Below, piece by piece: positions 16,354 through 25,715 of a DNA stretch of 64,000 nt. The notes beneath the pieces are model-generated. The model had not been told where the DNA came from and made no database searches. It saw only the letters and a program-made list of their open reading frames with translations. A program made the translations under genes and the position numbers. Origin of the DNA: Oscillospiraceae bacterium (GTDB lineage Bacteria > Bacillota > Clostridia > Oscillospirales > Acutalibacteraceae); NCBI GenBank assembly GCA_015065615.1, contig SVPY01000007.1:1-64000 (forward strand). Direction: 5' to 3'. Within the stretch, counting starts at the first letter, position 1; each line of letters opens with the position of its first letter.

Positions 16354-16388
16354 TGAGAGCTTGGGTTTTGCCTTAGCTCTCTTATTTA
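16354..16388 (+). terminator. terminator after the Cys-rich gene
   Basis: GAGAGCT / AGCTCTC stem with a 14-nt loop followed by TTATTT. Confidence 0.65.
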
Positions 16389-16425
16389 ACGCTTTAAAGT
16401 GATTGAAATTTTTCAGAAAAAAGTA

Positions 16426-16454
16426 TTGACATCTAATGTGAATAGTGGTATTAT
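16426..16454 (+). promoter_or_regulatory. promoter of the T-box transcript
   Basis: TTGACA, 17-bp spacer, TATTAT. Transcription would start near 16461, just before the T-box Stem I. Confidence 0.8.
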
Positions 16455-16460
16455 TTCTTG

Positions 16461-16725
16461 CATAAGCTATGACGAAGACGGCGCTGCGATGCCTTCACAG
16501 AGAGCTGACGTTTGGTGGAAGTCAGTAATGATAAGCAGCAAAAGCCTATCCCTTCTGAGCTTAAGGTTCGAAATCTTTTGAGAGTAGCGCCTTACGCGGA
16601 ATGCTGCGTTAGTGCATAGGGTTTGATAGAACCTGTAAAGCGGCACTTTTATTTAAGTGCAATTTGAGTGGTACCGCGGTTAATCCCGTCTCAAAGTTTT
16701 TACTTTGAGGCGTTTTTTTATTTTA
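16461..16725 (+). promoter_or_regulatory. T-box leader riboswitch
   Basis: Stem I is visible: AGCT...GAAG pairing with CTTC...AGCT around a GA/K-turn, then CAGAGAGCTGAC and GTGGAAGTCAG. The T-box sequence TGGTACCGCGG is at 16669-16679, and a terminator CTCAAAG/CTTTGAG plus seven T is at 16687-16719. UGGU would pair with a tRNA whose discriminator base is A. The specifier codon is not certain: the 3' side of the specifier loop reads AAAAGCCTATCC, and GCC (Ala) is one possible reading. Uncharged tRNA would allow expression of the acyl-CoA ligase fusion gene downstream. Confidence 0.92.
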
Positions 16726-16776
16726 AAAATAATATAATAAATTAAATTACAATTATGAAAACGGAGGTAAATCATT

Positions 16777-19098
16777 ATGGAAAAAATGGATCTTAAAAGC
16801 AAGCTTCACGAGGTCTCACAGCGAATTCGTACTATGCGTGAGATTATGAACCTTACAGAAGAGGAGATGGCAGATAAGACCGGCGTTTCCCTTGAGGATT
16901 ACAAAGCCTATGAATCAGGCGAAAAGGACTTCAGTTTCACATTTATATATAAGTGCGCAAACCGTTTCGGTATAGATTCAACCGATCTTATCAAAGGTGA
17001 AAGCCCCACTCTTTCTTCCTATACAGTTACAAGAAAGGGCGAGGGTCTGCCCATTACACGCCGTCAGGGCTTTACTTATTTAAATAAGGCTCCTTTATTC
17101 AAGAATAAAACAGCCGAGCCTTTCTACGTAAAGATTCCCTACAGCGAAGCCGAGGAGAATGCTCCCATTAAGCTTTCCACTCACGTAGGCCAGGAGCTTG
17201 ATATAGTTATTTCAGGTAAAATGAAAATGCAGGTAGGCTCCCACGTGGAAGTTCTTGAAGCAGGCGATACTATTTATTATAACAGCGGTACGCCTCACGG
17301 TATGGTTGCCGCCGACGGCGAGGACTGCGAGATTTACGCTATAGTTCTCCGCGAATTCGTTGAGGATGCAGCTACCATAAATAAGGACAGCCGCTTTGAC
17401 CGTCTCGTTCACGGTAAGCAGGTTCGCGCCGAAAAGAAAACCGTTGCCGATAATTTCATTACCTGCACAATGGGTGAGAACGGCGTTTTAAGTAAGATTG
17501 AATATACTAACGAAGATAAATTCAATTTCGGTTTCGACTGTGTTGACGCTATTGCGGAAAAAGAGCCCGATAAGCTTGCGATGCTCCACATAAGCAACAA
17601 TTTAACCGAGAGAAGATTCACATTCGGCGATATAAAGAGACTTTCCAACAAAGCCGCCAACTACTTCCAAAGCCTCGGCATCAAAAAGGGCGACAGAGTT
17701 ATGCTTGTTTTAAAGCGCCACTACCAGTTCTGGGTTGCTGTAACAGCTCTTCATAAATTAGGCGCAGTTTCAATTCCTGCTACCAACCAGCTTATGGCTC
17801 ACGACTTTGAGTACAGATTCAACGCTGCAGGCGTAAAGGCTATTGTATGTACAGGCGACGGCATTGTTGCTGACGAAGCTATGAAGGGCGCTATGACAGC
17901 TGACGAGAAGCCCTTACTCATTATGGCAAAGGGCGAAAGAGAAGGCTGGCTCAACTTTGACGAAGGCATTGAAAACGCAAGCGACGTATACGAAAGACGT
18001 GAGGATACATCCTGCGGCAGTGAGCCCATACTTATGTTCTTCACATCAGGTACTACGGGCTATCCCAAAATTGCAGAGCACAGCCATAAGTATGCTTTGG
18101 GTCACTATATTACTGCTAAATATTGGCATAACGTAAATCCCGAGGGCTTACACTTCACAATTTCCGATACAGGCTGGGGCAAAGCTTTATGGGGTAAATA
18201 TTACGGTCAGTGGCTCTGCGAGGCTGCAATCTTTACTTACGACTTTGACAGATTCGACGCAAACAAGATTCTTCCTATGTTTGCTAAATATAACATCACC
18301 ACCTTCTGCGCACCTCCCACAATGTACCGCTTCTTTATTAAGGAAGATTTAAGTAAGTTCGACCTTTCTTCCATAGAACATTCAACAACTGCAGGCGAGG
18401 CTCTTAACCCCGAGGTTTACGAGCAGTGGAAGCGCGCAACAGGCTTAAGCTTAATGGAAGGCTTCGGTCAGACGGAAACTACCCTCGTAGTTTACACTCC
18501 CGCAGGTACAATTCCCAAGCCCGGTTCAATGGGTGTGCCAAGCCCCAACTACGACGTTCACATTCTTCTTCCCGACGGCACTGAGGCACCAAGAGGTGAG
18601 ACCGGTGAAATCTGCATAAGAACTGCCGAAAAAACACCTTGCGGCCTCTATAACGGCTACTTCAGAAACGAAGAAAAAACAAAAGAAGCATGGTACGACG
18701 GCTTCTACCATACCGGTGACACCGCATGGAAAGATGAGGACGGTTACCTCTGGTACGTGGGCAGAACCGACGACCTTATCAAGTCCTCCGGTTACAGAAT
18801 CGGACCCTTCGAGATCGAAAACGTTATTATGGAGCTTCCCTACGTTCTTGAGTGCGCCGTTACTCCCGCTCCCGACCCGATAAGAGGTCAGGTAGTTAAG
18901 GCTACTATAGTTTTAACTAAGGGAACCGAAGGTACCGATGAATTAAAGAAAGAAATACAGAACTACGTTAAAACAAATACGGCACCTTATAAATATCCCA
19001 GAATCGTTGAGTTTGTAACCGAGCTTCCCAAAACCATCAGCGGTAAGATAAGAAGAGTGGAAATCAAGGCTAACGATGCAAAGAAAATCGGAAAATAA
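16777..19098 (+). CDS. XRE-cupin-acyl-CoA synthetase fusion
   Basis: 773 residues in three parts. Residues 10-75 are an XRE helix-turn-helix (IRTMREIMNLTEEEMADKTG, then LEDYKAYESG). Residues about 105-195 are a cupin (GQELDIVISGKMKMQVGSHVEVLEAGDTIYYNSGTPHGM). From about 225 on lies a full adenylate-forming enzyme: FFTSGTTGYPKIAEHSHKY (P-loop, near 420), EGFGQTET, YHTGDTAWKDEDGYLWYVGRTDD, IKSSGYRIGPFEIE and the C-terminal PKTISGKIRRVE lysine. It would activate a short- or medium-chain or aromatic carboxylate to its CoA ester. The T-box upstream links its expression to an amino acid. Confidence 0.92.
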   Translation: MEKMDLKSKLHEVSQRIRTMREIMNLTEEEMADKTGVSLEDYKAYESGEKDFSFTFIYKCANRFGIDSTDLIKGESPTLSSYTVTRKGEGLPITRRQGFTYLNKAPLFKNKTAEPFYVKIPYSEAEENAPIKLSTHVGQELDIVISGKMKMQVGSHVEVLEAGDTIYYNSGTPHGMVAADGEDCEIYAIVLREFVEDAATINKDSRFDRLVHGKQVRAEKKTVADNFITCTMGENGVLSKIEYTNEDKFNFGFDCVDAIAEKEPDKLAMLHISNNLTERRFTFGDIKRLSNKAANYFQSLGIKKGDRVMLVLKRHYQFWVAVTALHKLGAVSIPATNQLMAHDFEYRFNAAGVKAIVCTGDGIVADEAMKGAMTADEKPLLIMAKGEREGWLNFDEGIENASDVYERREDTSCGSEPILMFFTSGTTGYPKIAEHSHKYALGHYITAKYWHNVNPEGLHFTISDTGWGKALWGKYYGQWLCEAAIFTYDFDRFDANKILPMFAKYNITTFCAPPTMYRFFIKEDLSKFDLSSIEHSTTAGEALNPEVYEQWKRATGLSLMEGFGQTETTLVVYTPAGTIPKPGSMGVPSPNYDVHILLPDGTEAPRGETGEICIRTAEKTPCGLYNGYFRNEEKTKEAWYDGFYHTGDTAWKDEDGYLWYVGRTDDLIKSSGYRIGPFEIENVIMELPYVLECAVTPAPDPIRGQVVKATIVLTKGTEGTDELKKEIQNYVKTNTAPYKYPRIVEFVTELPKTISGKIRRVEIKANDAKKIGK

Positions 19099-19155
19099 AT
19101 AAATTTTCTTGATAAAAATCAGGCTGTATATTATAATTTAAATAACTTTACCGAA

Positions 19156-19183
19156 AGGAAAGGGAGAAAATTCTTCCTTTCCT
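19156..19183 (+). other. leader hairpin before the M3 peptidase
   Basis: AGGAAAGGGAG...TTCCTTTCCT forms a nearly perfect 12-bp stem about 30 nt before the start codon. There is no T run, so it is not a normal terminator; it may stabilise or gate the mRNA. Confidence 0.4.
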
Positions 19184-19211
19184 ATGAGTTATTATAAAGG
19201 AGGAAACGGAA

Positions 19212-20915
19212 ATGAAATTTTCAGAAATCAAGTACGAGCGCCCCGACGTTGAAGCTTATAAAAAAGGTATGCTTGACCTTATAAAGAGACTTCAGGATGC
19301 TGAGAGTTTTGAGGAAGCTGATAAGGTTTTCTTGGAGGCTGACGAATTCGGCAAACATTTTGAATCCATGGTTACCGTTTGCAGCATACGTCATTCTATT
19401 GACACAAGAGATAAGTTCTACGACGAGGAAATGAAATATTGGGATTCAATTCTCCCCGAGCTTGAGGAATACGGCCAGCAGTGGACTATGGCACTTCTTG
19501 GTAGCCCCTTTAAGAAGGAATTTTCCGAAAAGTACGGCGATTTAATGTTTGTAGACGCTGAAATGGCGCTTAAGAGCTTTTCACCCGAAATTATCGGCGA
19601 GATGCAGAAGGAAAACGATCTGGTTACAGCTTACGGCAAGCTTATTGCTTCCGCTCAGATTCCTTTTGAAGACGGCACTTATACACTCAGCCAGCTTTCT
19701 CCCTTCAAAACAGATGCAAACGACGAGCGCCGTTTAGCTGCCTGGAAGGCAGAGGGTAAGTGGTATAAGGAAAATCAGGCTGAACTTGACAGAATTTACG
19801 ATGAGCTCACTCATCTTCGTGATGAAATGGGTAAGAAGATGAACTACGGCGGCTACACAACTCTGGGTTACTACAGAATGGGCAGAAACTGCTACACTAA
19901 GGAAGACGTAGAGAAGTTCAGAAGCGCGGTTGTTAAGTACCTCGTACCCGTTGCCGACAGCATCTACAGAGAGCAGGCAAAGCGTCTTGGTAAATCTTAT
20001 CCTCTTTCTTTTGCCGATGCAGCTTTGGAATTCAGAAGCGGCAATCCCCGCCCTCAGGGCAGACCTGACGAGATTCTTGCAGAAGGTAAGAAATTCTACG
20101 ATGATCTCTCACCCGAAACCAGCGAATTTTTCAACACTATGCTTGAGTGCGAGCTTTTAGACGTGCTCTCCACAGAGGGTAAAGAAGCAGGCGGCTACTG
20201 CACAGGTATCACAGAGTTTAAAATCCCCTTTATTTTCGCTAACTTTAACGGCACTCAGCACGACGTTGAGGTTGTTACCCACGAAGCAGGCCACGCTTTT
20301 GCTTACTGGATGAACAGAGACCGCGTACCTCAGGGCTACACATGGCCCGGTATGGAAGCCTGCGAGGTTCACTCAATGTCTATGGAATTCTTTGCAGAGC
20401 CTTATGCAGATGGCTTCTTTGGTAAAGATGCCAAGAAGTTCCTCTATAGCCACCTTTCCGGCGCTTTAACTTTCATTCCTTACGGTACAATGGTTGACCA
20501 CTTCCAGCACGTTGTTTACGAGAAGCCTGATATGACTCCCCGTGAGCGCCACAACGTATGGAAGGAGCTTTTAGGCGTTTATATGCCCTGGCTTAACATC
20601 GATGGCGATATCCCCTTCTACGGTGAGGGCGAAGGCTGGCAGCGTCAGGCTCATATTTACCAGAGACCTTTCTATTATATTGACTACTGCTTAGCACAGA
20701 CAGTTGCACTTCAGTTCTGGGCAAGAATCCAGAAGGATAAAGAGGATGCATGGAAGCACTATATGGCTTACACCGTTCAGGGCGGCAGCTGCACCTTTAC
20801 TGATCTTCTTAAGAACGCAGAGCTCGACAGCCCCTTCGAGGAAGTTTGCCTGAAGACTGTTTGCGAAACTGCAAAATCATGGCTTGAAAACTTCGACCTT
20901 GAGGGTATAAACTAA
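19212..20915 (+). CDS. M3-family oligoendopeptidase (PepF/thimet type)
   Basis: 567 residues, the usual length. The zinc site VVTHEAGHAFAYW (H-E-x-x-H) is near residue 356, and the third ligand lies in the following EACEVHSMSMEF. There is no signal peptide, so it acts in the cytoplasm on short peptides. It has a strong AAAGGAGGAAACGG RBS. It may complement the oligopeptide importer encoded 2 kb downstream, though it is not in the same operon. Confidence 0.93.
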   Translation: MKFSEIKYERPDVEAYKKGMLDLIKRLQDAESFEEADKVFLEADEFGKHFESMVTVCSIRHSIDTRDKFYDEEMKYWDSILPELEEYGQQWTMALLGSPFKKEFSEKYGDLMFVDAEMALKSFSPEIIGEMQKENDLVTAYGKLIASAQIPFEDGTYTLSQLSPFKTDANDERRLAAWKAEGKWYKENQAELDRIYDELTHLRDEMGKKMNYGGYTTLGYYRMGRNCYTKEDVEKFRSAVVKYLVPVADSIYREQAKRLGKSYPLSFADAALEFRSGNPRPQGRPDEILAEGKKFYDDLSPETSEFFNTMLECELLDVLSTEGKEAGGYCTGITEFKIPFIFANFNGTQHDVEVVTHEAGHAFAYWMNRDRVPQGYTWPGMEACEVHSMSMEFFAEPYADGFFGKDAKKFLYSHLSGALTFIPYGTMVDHFQHVVYEKPDMTPRERHNVWKELLGVYMPWLNIDGDIPFYGEGEGWQRQAHIYQRPFYYIDYCLAQTVALQFWARIQKDKEDAWKHYMAYTVQGGSCTFTDLLKNAELDSPFEEVCLKTVCETAKSWLENFDLEGIN

Positions 20916-21005
20916 ACTGATAAGTCTGAAAAATGTCTTTCTTCTGAAAGATTCAAGGATGATTCCGGCAGAAGTGAAGGAAAAGAAAAAGGGGGGTGAA
21001 ACAGC

Positions 21006-22529
21006 ATGAGTTATAAACCAAATTCTGAAGAATATAAGATAGGAGATACCTGGCAGTTTTCTGATGGAGAAAAAGTTCACAGCTTTTATTTGCAGGGTAT
21101 AAAAAACGATTATTTGGATGATGATGTAAGCGGTTCACTCGGTCATGCTGTAAGCGACGACCTCCTCCATTGGGTGGAATTGCCTCCTGCTTTAAAACGC
21201 GGCAAAAAAGGCAGCTATGATGAAATAGATATGTGGACAGGATGTACTGTTGAACACGAGGGTAAGTATTATCTCTATTATTCATCAAGAAAAGATACGA
21301 ATTATCTGGGAAATACCATAAGCGTGGCTATTTCGGATGATTGCCTTAATTGGGAGAAATATGAAAATAATCCCGTTATAGTGCCTGATAAGAGGTTTTA
21401 TTCCCAGGAAAATATAAAAACAATACTTACTATAGAAGAACATCCCCGGATAAACAATGCAGAATGCAGAGATTTATGCGTTGTAAGGGATGAAGAGAAC
21501 GGGGTATGGTGGGGATTTTTCGCCGCCAGAAAACCTGCCGATGAGTGCAATAACACTTGCTGCATAGGACTTGCCAAATCCTACGATTTGCTGCATTGGG
21601 AGCAGTTACCTCCTTGTTTTTGTCCCGATAAATACGATTGTGTTGAAACACCCGACGTATTTAAGATAGGTGACAAGTGGTATATGCTGTGCCTTACAGG
21701 AAATCAGTATGGCCAAAGAAATCCCACGTATGATCCCAATCTTTTCGGCAATATTACTCTTTATGCTATGGCAGAAAGAGTTGAAGGCCCGTATACCGAG
21801 TGCTTTGAGGATAATGTTGCTATAGGTTCCATGTATATGAGCGGTGCTTGCGCCAAAACGGTACTGCATAAAGGTAAAAGATATGTCTTTTACACACAAT
21901 CTATGTGGAGTGGCGACAGAAACCTTGAAAATACAATGTCCTATCCTAAAGAGATAGATGCAGACGAAAACGGCAAGCTGCGCGTTAATTGGTTCAAGGG
22001 TTTTGAATCCCTCTATACTGAAGACGTTTTTCTTCGTGAAGAAAATGCATATACTCAGGGCAAATGGGGTTCCCTTTATAAATGGTGTTTTGAAGATAAT
22101 ACTGTATCCGTCAATGCCAAATCAGATATGGCGATAAAAATTTTTGACGTAAAAGCTAAAAACTTCGTTATTGAAACTACTGTTAAACGTAAAGACGCCG
22201 TAAGCACCGGTGTGATTTTCGACGTTCTCGGTGATAATCTTTACTGGGAAAACAGGGTCGTGCTTCTTGATTATTTAAAAAACGAGGTTTGGCTTACACG
22301 TGCAAGGAATTATCCCAAAATCAACGCAAGAAAGTATGATTTTGAAAAAGACAGCTATAATTTGAAGGTACTTGTTATAGGAAAAACTATAGAAGTATAC
22401 GTGGACAACGTGCTTACAGTACACTACATCACGGAACGAAACCATGGTAAAATAGGACTTTTTGCCGAAAGAGGCGAAGCTTGCTTTACAGATTCCGTAG
22501 TCCATAAAATTGCTGACGATGAATCTTAA
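21006..22529 (+). CDS. GH32/GH43-like beta-propeller glycosidase
   Basis: 507 residues, no signal peptide. The first 330 residues repeat SDDLLHW-type blades (AVSDDLLHWVELP, ISDDCLNWEKY, AKSYDLLHWEQLP), as in five-bladed clan GH-J/GH-F enzymes. MWTGCTVEHEGKYYLYY, NNAECRDLCVVRDE and CVETPDVFKIG correspond to the usual W-x-G, R-D and E-x-P-D sites. A C-terminal beta-sandwich (about 370-500, VYVDNVLTVHYITERNHGKIGLFAE) resembles the GH32 accessory domain. A fructan or sucrose-like substrate is possible but not shown. Confidence 0.8.
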   Translation: MSYKPNSEEYKIGDTWQFSDGEKVHSFYLQGIKNDYLDDDVSGSLGHAVSDDLLHWVELPPALKRGKKGSYDEIDMWTGCTVEHEGKYYLYYSSRKDTNYLGNTISVAISDDCLNWEKYENNPVIVPDKRFYSQENIKTILTIEEHPRINNAECRDLCVVRDEENGVWWGFFAARKPADECNNTCCIGLAKSYDLLHWEQLPPCFCPDKYDCVETPDVFKIGDKWYMLCLTGNQYGQRNPTYDPNLFGNITLYAMAERVEGPYTECFEDNVAIGSMYMSGACAKTVLHKGKRYVFYTQSMWSGDRNLENTMSYPKEIDADENGKLRVNWFKGFESLYTEDVFLREENAYTQGKWGSLYKWCFEDNTVSVNAKSDMAIKIFDVKAKNFVIETTVKRKDAVSTGVIFDVLGDNLYWENRVVLLDYLKNEVWLTRARNYPKINARKYDFEKDSYNLKVLVIGKTIEVYVDNVLTVHYITERNHGKIGLFAERGEACFTDSVVHKIADDES

Positions 22530-22977
22530 AGATTGTTTATAAAGCTTTAAAAACATGGACTGAAACTTTTACCTTGCAGGTATTGAATAAGCTTGTATAT
22601 ATAGGAAAATCAGCTGTGTTTGAAGTAAATACAGTAAAGCTTTGAGCCGATTTTCAGAGCTCCTGCAATTTTGTGCAATTTGCAGGAAAAGAACGTAGTA
22701 AAATGCGATAAATTTCCATAAATTGACGAAATAATTTTTAGTGATTTTTTGGGGTTTATGTGCTATACTTATTCTACGTTAAAAATGATAAAATGATTGA
22801 ATCAGGCGTAAATCCTGCATAATTTATCTTTTTACCGTTTTTGAAATATAAAAAATGCAAAAAGGAACGTTCCTTTTTGCAGCTTACCTTTTGGTAAGCT
22901 GATGCTACGCTGTGTACTTAGGGAAAATCAACCCTTAATAATATAAAGTACAAAAAATATATATAGGAGAAATTACT
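22530..22977 (+). promoter_or_regulatory. long structured leader of the Opp operon
   Basis: No gene is present. Contents: hairpin CCTGCAA...TTGCAGG (22661-22685); extended -10 TGCTATACT (22761-22769); a perfect 24-bp palindrome with half-site GCAAAAAGGAAC (22857-22880); directly abutting it, the hairpin CAGCTTACC-TTTT-GGTAAGCTG (22880-22901); then ATAGGAG before the start. The palindrome as RNA, ending TTTTT, could act as a terminator or attenuator in front of the binding-protein gene. Confidence 0.6.
22857..22880. repeat. perfect 24-bp palindrome
   Basis: GCAAAAAGGAAC followed by its exact reverse complement, with no spacer. It is either an operator (a dimeric regulator site) or a terminator-like RNA stem about 90 bp after the putative promoter. 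Confidence 0.85.
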
Positions 22978-25461
22978 ATGAACATGAAGAAGATTGTTGC
23001 TATGCTTCTTGCTCTTTGCATGATCGTATCCGTATTCGCAGCTTGCGGCGGTAACGAGACATCTACAAGCACAAGCACTTCAACAAGCACAAGCACAAGT
23101 ACTTCTGAGTCCGCTCCCGCTGATGATGAAAGCGAGGAGAAGGTTGTTGATACATACACATACAACAGCTATTCTGAGGCTCTCGGTACAAACTGGAACC
23201 CCCATACATGGGAAATGAACGCTGACTCCGCTATCAGCGGTTACGTTCTTGCTCCTTTAGCTGACCTCACAATTAAGGACAGCGAAGCAGGCGAATATCA
23301 GTGGATTTTCGTTGCTGCTGAGGACATTAAGGACGTTACAGCTGAAAATCAGGCTGACCTCACAAAGTACAACGTAGTACTTCCCGAAGGTGTAACAGCT
23401 GATCAGGTAACAGAGTCTTACGTTTACGAAATCAAGCTCCGTCCCGAAATGCAGTGGGAAGATGGCACACCCATCAACGCTGATTCTTACATCTACTCCA
23501 TGCAGCAGATGCTCGCACCCGAGATGAAGAACTACAGAGCTAACAACTACTACTCCGGCGAATCTGCTCTTGCAGGCGCTTACAACTACTTCTTCTCTGA
23601 TGCAGAGACAATTATGAAGACTCCCGCTGACCTCGGTTATGCAAGCGTACAGGCTGCTATCGACGACGGCAAGACAGTTCTTCTTAACATGTGGAGCTTC
23701 TGGGGTATGGAAGGCGCAGTTGACGCAGACGGCAACGAGTGCCCCGAGTACGTTGACGTTACAGATACACACATCTACATCGACCCCGCTGACAACAGCG
23801 AAGTTAGTGCAGCTGACATTTTTGCAGCATACGGCCCCGGTTACCTCGAGGTTGGCGGTAGCTACCATGCAGAACTCGCTATCGAGCTTGTTAACGAAGC
23901 TTTCGGTACAACATGGGATGCAGTTGGTCTTTACAAGGTTGACGACTACACAATCCGTTACGTTTGCGAAGTTGCATACGCATACGACTACTTCCTCACT
24001 TCTATGACATCCAACTGGCTCGTTCACGAGGAACTCTATGAGAAGTGCAAGGATACATCCGGTTCTTTAGTAACAAGCACATACAACACATCCGCTGAAA
24101 CAACTCTCTCCTGTTATGCTTACAGAATTGAATCCATGCAGGATGAAAAGCAGATCGTTTACGTTCAGAACGAAAACTACTGGGAGTATGAGAAGGATGA
24201 AGACGGTAACCTCACATCTACAACATTCTTTGAGGTTGACGGCGAACTCCAGCCCCAGTTCCAGACACAGAAGATCGTTGTTGACGTTATGACAAGTGAC
24301 GCTGCTAAGCTCGCTTTCCTTTCCGGTAAACTCGACGACTGGACACCCGCAGCTGACGAAGTTGTAGAATACACAACATCCGACCAGCTCTATCAGGTTG
24401 ATGAGACTTACACAATGAGACTCTTCTTCCACACAAACCTCGATTCTCTTAAGAAGATGGACGAATCCGGCAACCAGAACTCTGTTGTTCTTTCCAACCT
24501 CAAGTTCCGCCAGGCTATGTCTCAGGCTATTAACCGTGCTGAGTTCGTAACAGCTACAGCTGGTTACAAGCAGTCCTTCTCTATGCTTTCTTCTCTCTAC
24601 TTCTATAACGTATATGAAGATCCCACATCTATCTATAGAGATACAGAATATGCTAAGCAGGCTATCGTAGACCTCTACGGCGTTAAGTATGGCGACGGCG
24701 AGCTCTATGCAACACTTGACGAAGCTCACGATTCTATCACAGGTTACAACGTAACAGAAGCTAAGAGACTCTTCACAGAAGCTTGCGCAGAGCTCGTAGA
24801 AGCAGGTCTTTACACAGCCGGTGAGGATATCGTTATCAACATGGGTTGGATGGCAGGTGCTATGGACTCCTCCAACAGCCAGCAGATTACACTCCTCAAC
24901 AAGTACATGAACGAAGCTCTTGAGGGCACAGGCTTTGGTAAGATCGAGCTCATTGGTCTTGATAACCTCGCTGACAGATATAAGGACGTTGCTAGCGGTA
25001 CTTATGCTATCGGTTTTGGCGCATGGGGCGGCGCTGCATTCTATCCCTTCACAATGTTCCAGGTATATTGCGACGATGAGTACGTAACATACATCCACGA
25101 AGAAGGTTGTTGGGATCCCGCTGTTGAAACATTAACAATGGATGTAAACGGCGAAGAAGTAACAATGACATGGAAAGAATGGTCTCGTTGCATGGCTGGT
25201 ACAGGCGCATACGCTACAGCTGACTTCGATACAAAGCTTGCTATCCTCGCTAACATGGAAAGAGAGATGCTCGCTAAGTACAACTTCATCCCGATTTGTA
25301 CAACAACAGCTTGCTCTATGCTTTCTTACAAGCTCAGCTACTTCACAGAAGACTACAACATTATGTATGGCTTCGGTGGTATCAGACTTATGTCCTTCAA
25401 CTACACAGATGCTGAGTGGGCAGAGTACGTTGCAGAGCAGAACGGCGAAATCGCTTACTAA
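22978..25461 (+). CDS. oppA: oligopeptide ABC transporter substrate-binding lipoprotein
   Basis: 827 residues, longer than typical OppA (about 540). Signal peptide MNMKKIVAMLLALCMIVSVFAAC with lipobox, followed by a Thr-Ser repeat linker and an acidic stretch. SBP_bac_5 features include YEIKLRPEMQWEDGTPINADSY near 150 and NLKFRQAMSQAINRAEF near 510. Codon use is very biased (nearly all Thr codons are ACA), which suggests high expression. It captures peptides or a related ligand outside the cell and feeds the permease encoded downstream. The extra length indicates inserted lobes. Confidence 0.93.
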   Translation: MNMKKIVAMLLALCMIVSVFAACGGNETSTSTSTSTSTSTSTSESAPADDESEEKVVDTYTYNSYSEALGTNWNPHTWEMNADSAISGYVLAPLADLTIKDSEAGEYQWIFVAAEDIKDVTAENQADLTKYNVVLPEGVTADQVTESYVYEIKLRPEMQWEDGTPINADSYIYSMQQMLAPEMKNYRANNYYSGESALAGAYNYFFSDAETIMKTPADLGYASVQAAIDDGKTVLLNMWSFWGMEGAVDADGNECPEYVDVTDTHIYIDPADNSEVSAADIFAAYGPGYLEVGGSYHAELAIELVNEAFGTTWDAVGLYKVDDYTIRYVCEVAYAYDYFLTSMTSNWLVHEELYEKCKDTSGSLVTSTYNTSAETTLSCYAYRIESMQDEKQIVYVQNENYWEYEKDEDGNLTSTTFFEVDGELQPQFQTQKIVVDVMTSDAAKLAFLSGKLDDWTPAADEVVEYTTSDQLYQVDETYTMRLFFHTNLDSLKKMDESGNQNSVVLSNLKFRQAMSQAINRAEFVTATAGYKQSFSMLSSLYFYNVYEDPTSIYRDTEYAKQAIVDLYGVKYGDGELYATLDEAHDSITGYNVTEAKRLFTEACAELVEAGLYTAGEDIVINMGWMAGAMDSSNSQQITLLNKYMNEALEGTGFGKIELIGLDNLADRYKDVASGTYAIGFGAWGGAAFYPFTMFQVYCDDEYVTYIHEEGCWDPAVETLTMDVNGEEVTMTWKEWSRCMAGTGAYATADFDTKLAILANMEREMLAKYNFIPICTTTACSMLSYKLSYFTEDYNIMYGFGGIRLMSFNYTDAEWAEYVAEQNGEIAY
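23059..23104 (+). repeat. Thr-Ser coding microsatellite
   Basis: Repeated ACAAGC-type hexamers encode an alternating Thr-Ser linker straight after the lipidated Cys. Slippage here would change linker length without breaking the frame if whole codons are gained or lost. Confidence 0.7.
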
Positions 25462-25503
25462 TATTTAGTTTTGCTTAATTAAACTAAATTCTAAATTATA
25501 AAA

Positions 25504-25676
25504 CCGATTAGTCAGGTGGGGAAACTCTATTTTCCCTCCCTGACTTGATTGGTATTATGGTATAGCCCCACAAAACAGGTGGGGCAATAGCCATTATTAA
25601 GGATTAATTGTAAAAGCTACTGTTTTTCGCTCTGGACTGAAGCGGACAAACAGTCCGCAGCGAAGAACAGCAGTTT
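25504..25676 (+). other. three tandem RNA hairpins between oppA and oppB
   Basis: Hairpin 1: GTCAGG-GGGAAA...TTTCCC-CCTGAC (25511-25544). Hairpin 2: GCCCCAC / GTGGGGC (25565-25585). Hairpin 3: CTGTTTTTCGCT with GGACTG, pairing with CAGTCC and AGCGAAGAACAG (25620-25670). None has a strong T tract. They probably protect the oppA message 3' end or attenuate read-through, giving more binding protein than permease. Confidence 0.75.
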
Positions 25677-25715
25677 TCATAAACTCGCTGAATTTTAAGT
25701 AAAGGAGTTATGCTT

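Noticed and set aside
16399-16581. 60-residue ORF upstream of the acyl-CoA ligase
   Set aside because: It lies within the promoter and Stem I of the T-box leader.
23059-23104. Short tandem repeat considered as a CRISPR-like array
   Set aside because: It encodes the Thr-Ser linker in frame and has no spacers.
23257-25098. Long antisense ORFs (256 and 343 residues) across oppA
   Set aside because: Produced by the strongly biased codons of oppA on the other strand; no RBS or family features, very Cys/Val-rich.
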